A DNA stretch of 7,087 bases from Nitrospirota bacterium. Its GTDB lineage: Bacteria > Nitrospirota > JACRHJ01. This document shows, piece after piece, positions 1 to 6,415 of the stretch. Location: assembly GCA_021815285.1 (NCBI GenBank), contig JAKAHE010000111.1, forward strand, positions 1-7,087. Direction: 5' to 3'. The first letter of the stretch is position 1. The number at the start of each line of letters is the position of its first letter. The notes under the pieces were generated by a model, which was not told the origin of the DNA, did no database searches, and saw only the letters and a program-made list of their open reading frames with translations. The position numbers and the translations under genes were made by a program.

Positions 1-468
1 CACGGATATGCCGAACGGGGCAAGCAAGGCCTTTGCCACGGCGCCCACGGCGACGCGCATAGCCGTCTCCCTGGCGCTCGCGCGTTCGAGGACGTTCCTT
101 GCGTCTTCATGGGCGTATTTCATCATGCCGGTGAGGTCCGCATGGCCCGGACGGGGCCTTGTAACGGCGTCGGCCTTCCCTAAGTCCGACGCCTCCGGCG
201 ACATCCGCTCCTTCCAGTTCTCCCAGTCCCGGTTCTGTATGACCAGGCCGACAGGCGCGCCGGTTGTCTTTCCCCACCTGACCCCTGAGACTATGCGGGC
301 GGTGTCGGATTCTATTTTCATCCTCCCGCCGCGCCCGTGCCCCTTCTGCCTGCGGGCAAGCTCATGCGATATGGCGTCTTCGGCCAGTTCTACCCCTGCG
401 GGGAGCCCGTCGATTATTCCAAGAAGCTCCGGCCCGTGGGATTCGCCGGAGGTAAGGTATCTAAGCAT
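1..468 (-). CDS. aroC: Chorismate synthase, N-terminal 156 codons (partial, runs off the left edge)
   Basis: This enzyme makes chorismate from 5-enolpyruvylshikimate-3-phosphate by 1,4-elimination of phosphate using reduced FMN; it is the last shikimate-pathway step and is cytosolic. The visible protein begins MLRYLTSGESHGPELLG. The first family signature is present (GESHG, residues 8-12, with catalytic His11), followed by the arginine-rich segment ARRQKGHGRGGR (38-49) that binds substrate phosphate and FMN. RPGHADL (105-111) carries the second conserved histidine (His107), and ERASARET (128-135) matches the second family signature. About 40% of a normal 350-390 residue protein is present; the rest lies beyond position 1. 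The ATG at 468-466 is chosen because GAGGTGA lies just upstream and the MLRYLT start is typical. It is the gene after pilQ on the same strand, separated by a terminator. No frameshift is seen. Confidence 0.97.
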   Translation of the reverse strand, partial: MLRYLTSGESHGPELLGIIDGLPAGVELAEDAISHELARRQKGHGRGGRMKIESDTARIVSGVRWGKTTGAPVGLVIQNRDWENWKERMSPEASDLGKADAVTRPRPGHADLTGMMKYAHEDARNVLERASARETAMRVAVGAVAKALLAPFGISV

Positions 469-472
469 ATAA

Positions 473-479
473 TCACCTC
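473..479 (-). promoter_or_regulatory. aroC ribosome-binding site
   Basis: On the minus strand GAGGTGA sits 4 bases before the aroC ATG, and it fixes that start. It begins one base after the T-tract of the pilQ terminator, so there is no room for a separate aroC promoter between terminator and start. Its promoter would have to lie within the terminator, the pilQ 3' end or further upstream. Confidence 0.85.
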
Positions 480-510
480 AAAAAAAATGCGCCCGTTATG
501 GGCGCATTTT
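480..510 (-). terminator. Rho-independent terminator between pilQ and aroC
   Basis: A perfect 11-base-pair inverted repeat has arms AAAATGCGCCC at 484-494 and GGGCGCATTTT at 500-510, with the 5-base loop 495-499. Read on the minus strand, the GC-rich stem is followed by eight consecutive T (487-480, partly in the stem), the standard intrinsic terminator form. It lies 27 bases after the pilQ stop. The T-flanked stem could also act on the opposite strand, but no plus-strand gene is evident there. Confidence 0.9.
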
Positions 511-537
511 AAACCGTCGCACGTTAATTTGCAAGGG

Positions 538-2985
538 CTAAAGGTTGGAGGTCTTCAGCAGTTTCGGAGTTATGAATATCAGGAGCTCCGATGTAGTTTC
601 GTTGTTGTTGTACTGCCTGAACAGCCACCCCAGGATAGGAATCCTCCCAAGAAGCGGGACATAGGAATTGATTTTTGTTTTGGTCTTCTGGTAAATCCCG
701 CCAAGGACAAGCGTGTCTCCGTTCTTCACTATCACACTGGTATTGACGGATTTGGTGTCTATGGACGCGGTAGACCCAGCCGGGACGGAACTGGACGGCG
801 AGTTGTCGGTCGCCGTTATGTCCATGGAAATGAGACCGTTGCCGGTAACGCGCGGCGTAACGGTAAGGCTTAAGTTCGCGTTCAAGGGCGAGGGCGCCGT
901 CCCTGCCGCCGAGGTAGTCTGGACATAAAGAGTGGTGCCCTGGACAATTGAAGCGGCTTTGTTTTCGAGCGTTATGACCTTAGGAGCAGCCAGGGTCTCG
1001 GCCTTGTTTTCTGACTCCAGTGCCTGAAGCGTAAGGGTAAGATCATACTTGTTCCCTATGAGCCAGCTCCAGCCGCTGGCCAGACCGCCCGAGGCGATAA
1101 GGCTTGCGGGAACCGTACCAATATACCGGTTGCCCGGCGGCGGGGAACCGCCTGGCGGCACCCACTGAGCGCCGCTCATCTGAGACGTGGATCCTCCAGT
1201 GCCTATCGCGCCGGTGTTTGTGGCGCCGGAGCTCACAAGACCCCATGTCGTTCCGAGATTTGCAAGTGCGTTTACGTCCACGGTCACAATCCGGGCCTCT
1301 ATCAATATCTCCTTTACCTGCTTGTCAAGTATTTTGATAAGGGCCTTGGCTTTGTCGAGGCTTTGCGGTATGTCGGTTACAATAAGCTCGTTTGTGCTCT
1401 CATTGGCTATTATATCACCCCTGGAAGAAAGCACCTTCTTTATCTTCGGCTCGAGATCCGACGCCTTCGAGAAATTAATCTTGAACGTCTCGGTATACAG
1501 GCTTTCCGCCTCCATCTCCAGCTTCTTCTGTTCCGCCTCCTGCTGAAGCTCGCGCCTTCTCTCCGCATCGAGCTTCGCCTTCGAGGCGACCCTCATGACG
1601 TTCCCCTGTATCTCCTTGTCGAGGTTGTAAATCCGAAGCAGCGTGTCCAGCGCCTGGTCCCACGGCACGTTGTCAAGCTTCATCGTTACCTTGCCCCTGA
1701 CATCCGACGGGTCCATTATAAGGTTCAGGCCCGCGACATCAGCCAGGAGCTTTATCACCTTGTCGAGGTCCGCATCCTGTATATCGAAGGAAATCTTGCC
1801 GCCCGTATATTTCTTCTTCGGAAGACCCATGACTTCGTCGCTGTCCGCAGGCACCGAATCCGCCGTCTGTTTGGACGAGATGGTCGTCTTCCCGCCAGCC
1901 TTGGAAACATATATATTTACTGGCTTCGACTCGCTCTCCTCCGCCGGCTTTGCGTTATGAACCGGCGACGGCTTGACGGCCTGCGCCTCTTCCCTGGCCT
2001 CAGGCACGGGTTTGGGCGCGGGTTTCACAGCCTCCGCCTGCGGGGCCGCCGGTTGAACTGCGGCGGCAGGCGAAACCTTTTTCGCGCCGGGCGGGAATAC
2101 GCTGACGGTCAGAATCCTGCCGACATTATTTACGTTATACTCATAAGGCGCCTTGACATCGAGCACCACCCTGACCTTGCCGGGCGGCTCCTTGTGCAAG
2201 GCCATACGGACATCCCTGAGCACCTTCGCGCCGACATTAAAAGTCTCTTTTGACTTTACGGACCCCATGCCTGCCAGGTCAACCACGAGCCTGTCCGAGC
2301 CGAGCCTGAATATATCCGGATTTTTTATCGCGCCGTCACCTTCGAGGCGCACGCCGGACACGTCGCCTTCTTTGAAGAAGGACACGCTTGTCAGCGTCCT
2401 TGCCTCAGGCAACGTCGGCCTTGCGGCTGGAGCAGCCTTTGTCGGTGCCGGTTTCGCCTCCGGCGGCTTGGCAGACTGCGCCACGGCGATTTTTTCTACC
2501 GGCGCCTTGGGCGCGACTTTCGGTTGCGCTTCCGTTTTTGCGCCTGCTACGGCATGTTCTTCTGTCTTGCTGATGATAATATGAATAGTGGATTTGTCCT
2601 GGGTTACAGTATTTTCGGCGTTTGTAGTCAGGGCTATTTCCACCCTGGTTATCTTCTTCGCGTTTTTCGCCTTGTGAGTGAGGATGTAGAATACGGGGCC
2701 CTTGTCCACGTCCATCCTGCGCGGCACCGTGCCGGGTTCTACCCCGGCCAGGTCTACCGTGAGCCTGGGGGGCTCCTGCTGTCTCGACATTGTAAAAATC
2801 ACCGGCTTGTCCGTGGTAATGATTACGTCGGTGCTCTTTTTACTGTCAATAACGTCCACCTTCTTCAGGACGGCAAGGCCTTTCCCGCCGGCTTCGTATT
2901 CCCGGCCCCCCGCACATGCCGAAAGAAACAGGGCGCAGAAAAGTAAAAACAGAAAAGATTTTTTAATCAGTCCGGCGTCCGCCAT
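538..2985 (-). CDS. pilQ: Type IV pilus outer-membrane secretin PilQ, predicted lipoprotein
   Basis: PilQ forms the multimeric outer-membrane channel through which the type IV pilus is extruded and retracted. The 815-residue protein starts with a lipoprotein signal peptide: hydrophobic 10-23 and lipobox LSAC with Cys24. Two AMIN peptidoglycan-binding domains follow (about 43-139 and 197-298), separated and followed by Ala/Pro/Lys-rich linkers (145-195, 300-350). Next come the N0/STN domain (about 397-466), a charged helix (468-495), one N1 domain (about 497-556) and the secretin core (about 560-808). The core contains GDTLVLGGI (756-764), then 11 residues, then VPLLGRIPILGWLF (776-789), an exact fit to the secretin signature pattern. 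The ATG forms a TAATG overlap with the pilP stop, with AAGGAGG 7 bases upstream. The stop is TAG. It is the last gene before the terminator. Confidence 0.97.
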   Translation of the reverse strand: MADAGLIKKSFLFLLFCALFLSACAGGREYEAGGKGLAVLKKVDVIDSKKSTDVIITTDKPVIFTMSRQQEPPRLTVDLAGVEPGTVPRRMDVDKGPVFYILTHKAKNAKKITRVEIALTTNAENTVTQDKSTIHIIISKTEEHAVAGAKTEAQPKVAPKAPVEKIAVAQSAKPPEAKPAPTKAAPAARPTLPEARTLTSVSFFKEGDVSGVRLEGDGAIKNPDIFRLGSDRLVVDLAGMGSVKSKETFNVGAKVLRDVRMALHKEPPGKVRVVLDVKAPYEYNVNNVGRILTVSVFPPGAKKVSPAAAVQPAAPQAEAVKPAPKPVPEAREEAQAVKPSPVHNAKPAEESESKPVNIYVSKAGGKTTISSKQTADSVPADSDEVMGLPKKKYTGGKISFDIQDADLDKVIKLLADVAGLNLIMDPSDVRGKVTMKLDNVPWDQALDTLLRIYNLDKEIQGNVMRVASKAKLDAERRRELQQEAEQKKLEMEAESLYTETFKINFSKASDLEPKIKKVLSSRGDIIANESTNELIVTDIPQSLDKAKALIKILDKQVKEILIEARIVTVDVNALANLGTTWGLVSSGATNTGAIGTGGSTSQMSGAQWVPPGGSPPPGNRYIGTVPASLIASGGLASGWSWLIGNKYDLTLTLQALESENKAETLAAPKVITLENKAASIVQGTTLYVQTTSAAGTAPSPLNANLSLTVTPRVTGNGLISMDITATDNSPSSSVPAGSTASIDTKSVNTSVIVKNGDTLVLGGIYQKTKTKINSYVPLLGRIPILGWLFRQYNNNETTSELLIFITPKLLKTSNL

Positions 2986-3839
2986 TACTTCGCCTCCTTG
3001 TGCAATGGTAAGACTACGTTATTGGTCTCCACGTCGCCAAGGATGTCCTTGATCTTTTCGGTAACGTAGACCCTGCTCTCGGTAATCCTGGAAATCCAGC
3101 CCCCCTTGTCGCCCACGCGCTGACCAAGCTTTACCGTATAAGCCCGCCCGTCTGGGGTAAACATCAGCGCCCTGAAACCCTTCCTGTTCCAGACTATGGC
3201 CTCCACCTTGAGCTGCTCGACCGGCACCTTCTGAAGAGGTCCGGCATCAGGCGGTATCGGCGGGTATACCTTGGGAACCTCGAATGGAGACATGAACGGA
3301 TCTCTTTTGTTGAGCGCGGAATATACATAGGTAGTCCCCGGGCCCGAAAGCACTCTCGTCTTCAGGAGTTGAGCGGCTTTTTCGTAAAGGGCAACCTCTT
3401 TTTTCGCCTGGTCAACCGCGGCGGCGTCTTTTTTGTTTTGAGCCGCATCGAGGGCTTTTTTGGCATCGCCCAGCTTAAGCTGCACGTACGCCTCGGCATC
3501 GGTCTGGGAGAGCTTCGTGTTATTCACGAAGTCTTCAGCCGTGCTGTATTGCACTTCTTTCCCCCCTTCGACCGTCTTTATCACCGCCGTTCCTGCGGGC
3601 TGTACCGCAGGCTTATTCGCAGGCGCTTTGGCCGGAGCCGCAGGCTTGCCCGGGGCGGCAACGGGCGGGGCGACGGGCTTCTGCCCCTTGTTTCCCGTAC
3701 CTATCGGCGCGCCAAGTTTCATCACTACCTTGGTCTTGTGAGCCTTCCGGGCCTGAAATCTCCGGTAAAAGTAGGACCCGGCGGCTGCGACCAGCAAAAC
3801 CGCCAGCAGAACTATCAGTATCTTGGCCCTCTTTTCCAC
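2985..3839 (-). CDS. pilP: Type IV pilus assembly protein PilP, long form with N-terminal membrane anchor
   Basis: PilP joins the inner-membrane PilN/PilO pair to the N0 domain of PilQ. The C-terminal half identifies it: KRDPFMSPF (178-186), then a compact beta domain (about 200-280, with LKVEAIVW, GRAYTVKLGQRVG and RVYVTEKI), typical of the PilP HR domain. The usual PilP is a lipoprotein of roughly 175 residues. This one has 284 residues, a plain transmembrane anchor (about 6-22) and no lipobox cysteine; no cysteine occurs in the protein. An Ala/Pro/Lys linker (54-83) and a helical Lys/Ala/Asp/Gln-rich segment (about 110-163) lie between anchor and domain. The start is GTG at 3839-3837, placed directly after the pilO TAA with GGAGG 7 bases upstream. 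Assignment rests on the C-terminal domain and on its position between pilO and pilQ. Confidence 0.93.
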   Translation of the reverse strand: MEKRAKILIVLLAVLLVAAAGSYFYRRFQARKAHKTKVVMKLGAPIGTGNKGQKPVAPPVAAPGKPAAPAKAPANKPAVQPAGTAVIKTVEGGKEVQYSTAEDFVNNTKLSQTDAEAYVQLKLGDAKKALDAAQNKKDAAAVDQAKKEVALYEKAAQLLKTRVLSGPGTTYVYSALNKRDPFMSPFEVPKVYPPIPPDAGPLQKVPVEQLKVEAIVWNRKGFRALMFTPDGRAYTVKLGQRVGDKGGWISRITESRVYVTEKIKDILGDVETNNVVLPLHKEAK

Positions 3840-4418
3840 TTATTTACCTCCGCCGGACGTATATGCCAGCACTGTGAACTTTATCGGGAGGTCCATTCTT
3901 ATGCCGCTTACCTTCCCGGACGAAATGTCAAGCTCGGAAACAGCCAGCATCCTCGTCATGTTATCGAGCTTCTCCATGAATTTTCCAAGCTCATGATAGC
4001 CGCCTTCGACCTGCACGTTAATGGGCGTCTCGATATAAAGCCCGTCCGGCCCCGTCACGCTTGCGCTCGCCTGAACCGATTTCACCGCGAGGCCGCTGTC
4101 CTTCGCCGCCTTTTTTATGGCGTCAGGCATACCGGCGCCTTCCGACGGCGAGGGAAGCTTGTCCGTGGCCAGCTTCAGTTCCTGTTGCAAGTTTACGTTT
4201 TCGGCCTTGAGCTCTCCAAGCTTGCTCTCCATCAGCTGACTTTTGGATATACCGCTCTCGTTCTTCTGGATATCCGCCTCAAGTCTGGAGATTGTCTTTT
4301 CACTGGGCAGGTAAACCAGATAGGCAAACAGGCCCAATATGATAAGCGGTATGACAAGCAGGAGGAGTGTCTGCTGTTTCGGCGGAAGCTTTTTTAGTTT
4401 ATCTTCAATTGCGCTCAT
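3840..4418 (-). CDS. pilO: Type IV pilus inner-membrane protein PilO
   Basis: PilO pairs with PilN in the inner membrane to form the periplasmic alignment platform between PilM and PilP/PilQ. The 192-residue protein has a short cytoplasmic start (1-16), one transmembrane helix (about 17-37), a coiled-coil segment (about 40-88, many Leu/Glu/Lys/Gln) and a C-terminal ferredoxin-like fold (about 95-186). Conserved-looking elements are ETPINVQVEGGYHELGKFMEKL (starting at residue 130) and the strand-rich end RMDLPIKFTVLAY. Length is near the family norm of about 200. The ATG follows the pilN stop by 8 bases. The Shine-Dalgarno GGAGGG at 4422-4427 overlaps the last base of the pilN TAG, suggesting translation coupled to pilN. 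The stop TAA abuts the pilP GTG. Confidence 0.95.
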   Translation of the reverse strand: MSAIEDKLKKLPPKQQTLLLLVIPLIILGLFAYLVYLPSEKTISRLEADIQKNESGISKSQLMESKLGELKAENVNLQQELKLATDKLPSPSEGAGMPDAIKKAAKDSGLAVKSVQASASVTGPDGLYIETPINVQVEGGYHELGKFMEKLDNMTRMLAVSELDISSGKVSGIRMDLPIKFTVLAYTSGGGK

Positions 4419-4426
4419 TTTCCCTC

Positions 4427-5053
4427 CTACTTCTTCTTGGGCGCGGGTTTTTTCGCCGGCGCAGGCGCCGGAGCCGGCGTCGCCGCGGTCTCAGGCGGCA
4501 GATCCGCATACCCTGCAAGTTTGCCCGTAAGTTTGAAGGAATACCTGTCCTCTTTTGACGTCGATATGTCCTTTATATCCCCCATTTTGACATTGGAAAA
4601 AGTCGGAAGAGCCTGTAACGCGTCCGCAAATATCTGCGCGTTCTTTTTGCTGTCGCTGGCTATGCCCTCGATGCTGAATTCCGGGCCCTTCGCGGACAGC
4701 GACGTCAGCCATACATTCTGTGTCATCGCGACGTTGATGCCGTTTAAAAGCGGCGTCATGGGGATTCTTCTCTTGTCCAGTTCCTGTATGGTTTTCAGCT
4801 TCTGCTGAACCTCCAGTCTGCTTTTTTCGTAGCCTTCCGCCTCGGTGGCCTTTTTCTTGAGCACGTCCAGCTTTTGTTTAGTGTCTGCGGATCTCTTCTT
4901 TAAGGCCGATTTTTTCAAATATATGTGCGCAGTCCCGTAAATAACTCCGAGCACTGTAAGGACGATAATACCCATGACTATCGCCCGGAGCTTCATCACA
5001 GCCTTGTCTACCTGTTTTATCTTCTTGTGCGGCAGGAGGTTTATCTTAATCAT
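4427..5053 (-). CDS. pilN: Type IV pilus inner-membrane protein PilN
   Basis: PilN bridges cytoplasmic PilM and periplasmic PilO. The N-terminus MIKINLLPHKK carries the conserved INLLP motif (4-8) that in this family inserts into PilM. A transmembrane helix follows (about 24-45), then a lysine-rich coiled coil (about 47-95) and a ferredoxin-like periplasmic domain (about 97-182, including NVWLTSLSAKGPEFSIEGIA, 113-132). The 208-residue protein ends in a low-complexity tail (about 186-208) of alternating Ala/Pro, then Lys/Pro, which is not part of the core family fold. The ATG overlaps the pilM stop as ATGA, with AGGAGG at 5062-5067, 8 bases upstream and within the last pilM codons. This is a clear translational-coupling arrangement. 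Confidence 0.95.
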   Translation of the reverse strand: MIKINLLPHKKIKQVDKAVMKLRAIVMGIIVLTVLGVIYGTAHIYLKKSALKKRSADTKQKLDVLKKKATEAEGYEKSRLEVQQKLKTIQELDKRRIPMTPLLNGINVAMTQNVWLTSLSAKGPEFSIEGIASDSKKNAQIFADALQALPTFSNVKMGDIKDISTSKEDRYSFKLTGKLAGYADLPPETAATPAPAPAPAKKPAPKKK

Positions 5054-6105
5054 TCCCGTAGCCTCCTCAGGGCAAGCCCGACTGCCACGGCAGCCGCGGG
5101 CGCGGAACCCTGCGCCGATTCGGAATCGAGCTTCGCGTCGATATTGATATTCCTGAAAGGATTTGCCAGTTCCACTTCCACGCCGACCCTCTCAGCCAGC
5201 CGCTCCGTAAAACCCGCCATCAGCGCGCAGCCGCCGGAGAGGATTACCCTGTCCACGTTCTCTATGCCGGTCGTGGCGCGGAAGAAGTCTATGGAACGCG
5301 CGGCTTCCGCCGCAATATCCTCTGTTACTGAGCCGATTATCGCCTGTGCCCGCGAGATGTCCACCCCCGACGACTCGTCCCCTTTCTTAAGGCTCTCGGC
5401 GGCGGCAAAACTTATGCCGAATTCCTTCTGGAGAGATTCGGTATACAGGTTACCTCCGACGGAGCTGTCCCTGGTGAAAACGGATATGCCGTCTTTTAAT
5501 ATGTTTATGTTGGTTACCGAAGCGCCGATATTGACGAGGGCGTCCACCCGGCCTGGGACGATCTCGTAATTGACCTCGAACATGTTCTCAAGCGCGAAGG
5601 CGTCCACGTCCATTATCACCGGGTTCAACCCCGATTCTGTCACAAGCGAAAGGTAATCGTTTATTTTGTCCTTCTTTGCGGCCACAAGGACGACGTCCAT
5701 CGTGTTGGCGCCTTCCTTCGTGGACGGGCCGAGTATCTGGAAATCGAGATTAACGTCGTCTATTGCGAACGGGATATACTGTTCGGCCTCCCAGTTGATG
5801 GACTCGGAAAGTTCATCCTCGCTCATTTCCGGGATTGTTATTCGCTTGATGATTACCGAGTTCCCTGAAATGCCTACTACCACATCCTTTACCTTGATCT
5901 GGGTCTCGGCGAGCAGCTCTCCTATAACCCCAGCAACCTGTGAACGGTCCATAATAGCGCCGTCAACTATCGCCTCAGGGTCCAGTTCCCTTGATGCGTA
6001 TTTTGTCAGGACCAGGTCTTTTCCGCGCTCCAATATCTGTGCGAGCTTCACGGTATGCGACCCGATGTCAAGCCCCACTATCTGTGTCTTTCTACTTAGG
6101 AACAC
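5050..6105 (-). CDS. pilM: Type IV pilus actin-like ATP-binding protein PilM
   Basis: PilM is a cytoplasmic FtsA/actin-fold protein that binds the PilN N-terminus and helps connect the alignment complex to the pilus motors. With the start chosen here the protein is 351 residues, the usual size. The nucleotide-binding motifs are visible in order: phosphate-1 loop GLDIGSHTVK (11-20), phosphate-2 segment NIGASVTNINIL (192-203) and adenosine motif LSGGCALMAGF (289-299). SINWEAEQYIPF (102-113) is typical PilM sequence. Two GTG starts are possible, at 6111 and 6105. I chose 6105 because GAGGTG (6114-6109) lies just upstream at workable spacing and the resulting start MFLSRKTQIVGLDIGS resembles other PilMs; the 6111 GTG lacks an upstream Shine-Dalgarno. 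It follows the MerR-like gene by 21 bases. The last codons hold the pilN ribosome-binding site. Confidence 0.96.
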   Translation of the reverse strand: MFLSRKTQIVGLDIGSHTVKLAQILERGKDLVLTKYASRELDPEAIVDGAIMDRSQVAGVIGELLAETQIKVKDVVVGISGNSVIIKRITIPEMSEDELSESINWEAEQYIPFAIDDVNLDFQILGPSTKEGANTMDVVLVAAKKDKINDYLSLVTESGLNPVIMDVDAFALENMFEVNYEIVPGRVDALVNIGASVTNINILKDGISVFTRDSSVGGNLYTESLQKEFGISFAAAESLKKGDESSGVDISRAQAIIGSVTEDIAAEAARSIDFFRATTGIENVDRVILSGGCALMAGFTERLAERVGVEVELANPFRNINIDAKLDSESAQGSAPAAAVAVGLALRRLRE

Positions 6106-6108
6106 GCG

Positions 6109-6115
6109 CACCTCT
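6109..6115 (-). promoter_or_regulatory. pilM ribosome-binding site favouring the GTG at 6105
   Basis: AGAGGTG on the minus strand ends 3 bases before the GTG at 6105-6103, with GAGG 5 bases away. It overlaps the alternative GTG at 6111-6109, so it cannot serve that codon. The six bases GAGGTG match the anti-Shine-Dalgarno complement. Confidence 0.6.
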
Positions 6116-6126
6116 GGTTTTGGAAG

Positions 6127-6330
6127 TTACTGTTTCTGCCTTATTATCCGCTCTATTTCCTTTAAATTCCCGGCATGATAAAGCCGCCAGCCCCTCCAGT
6201 CCCTCTGCACGCCCGTGATGAGCCCTTCACTCTCCCACCTGAAAAGCGTGGATTTTGAGATGTCGTAGAGCTTGCAGATCTCCCTGGTCTTGTAGATCTT
6301 TTTACTGCTCTCCCTTCTTATCATGCTCAT
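6127..6330 (-). CDS. Small stand-alone MerR-type helix-turn-helix DNA-binding protein
   Basis: This 67-residue protein is almost only a MerR-family winged HTH. It has a basic N-terminus (1-11), a helix-turn-helix at about 14-36 (TREICKLYDISKSTLFRWES) followed by EGLI, a wing-like segment with DWRGWRLY (44-51) in place of the usual MerR R-x-Y-x-x-x-D region, and a last helix (53-67). There is no C-terminal dimerisation helix or effector domain, so it resembles the BldC/HTH_17 type more than metal-sensing MerR. It is the first gene of the pil transcription unit, 21 bases before pilM, suggesting a role in controlling the operon; that role is inference. The ATG at 6330-6328 has only a weak GGGTG (6339-6335) upstream. 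A second ATG at 6324-6322 would remove two residues and has no better site. Confidence 0.85.
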   Translation of the reverse strand: MSMIRRESSKKIYKTREICKLYDISKSTLFRWESEGLITGVQRDWRGWRLYHAGNLKEIERIIRQKQ

Positions 6331-6348
6331 ATGACACCCGTTTGTAAA

Positions 6349-6364
6349 ATTAATTTCAATTAAT
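6349..6364. repeat. Perfect AT-rich inverted repeat in the operon leader
   Basis: ATTAATT (6349-6355) and AATTAAT (6358-6364) are perfect reverse complements separated by two bases. It lies 19 bases upstream of the merR-like ATG. It may be a second protein-binding site, or chance in an AT-rich stretch. Confidence 0.4.
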
Positions 6365-6375
6365 ATTTAAAATCG

Positions 6376-6401
6376 TTTTGGTATACTTAGTATACTCAAA
6401 A
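6376..6401. promoter_or_regulatory. Candidate operator: dyad and tandem GTATACT repeat over the -10 region
   Basis: The plus strand has TTTTG at 6376-6380 and GTATAC at 6381-6386. After TTA come GTATAC at 6390-6395, one extra T at 6396, and CAAAA at 6397-6401. The arms are complementary over 11 bases with a single bulge. GTATACT also occurs twice head-to-tail (6381-6387 and 6390-6396), a 9-base period. The element covers the proposed -10 and most probably binds a regulator. The neighbouring MerR-like protein is the obvious candidate, but this is inferred from position only. Confidence 0.55.
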
Positions 6402-6415
6402 TATCCGGTTGTCAA

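Larger units (their letters stand above)
6331..6415 (-). promoter_or_regulatory. Probable sigma-70-type promoter and leader of the merR-like/pil operon
   Basis: On the minus strand a perfect -35 hexamer TTGACA lies at 6415-6410. The best -10 is TATACT at 6394-6389 (5 of 6 matches) with a spacer of only 15 bases. A 17-base spacer would give TACTAA, a poor match. A short spacer suggests a weak promoter or one that depends on a regulator. Transcription would start near 6382, leaving a leader of about 50 bases before the ATG. The region is strongly AT-rich. The assignment is by pattern only. Confidence 0.5.

Noticed and set aside
8..472. Plus-strand open frame opposite aroC
   Set aside because: The minus strand gives unmistakable chorismate synthase over the same bases.
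1363..2253. Long plus-strand open frame (296 codons) opposite pilQ
   Set aside because: Antisense shadow of the AMIN and N0 coding region, with biased composition and no recognisable motif.
3369..4397. Long plus-strand open frame (342 codons) opposite pilP and pilO
   Set aside because: Arg/Leu/His-rich translation with no domain. It lies antisense to two clearly real genes and arises from their GC-biased codons.
6380..6415. Classical MerR-type promoter with a 19-20 base spacer
   Set aside because: At 19 or 20 bases from TTGACA there is no -10-like hexamer. The best -10 is at 15 bases, so the classical MerR untwisting arrangement is not supported.
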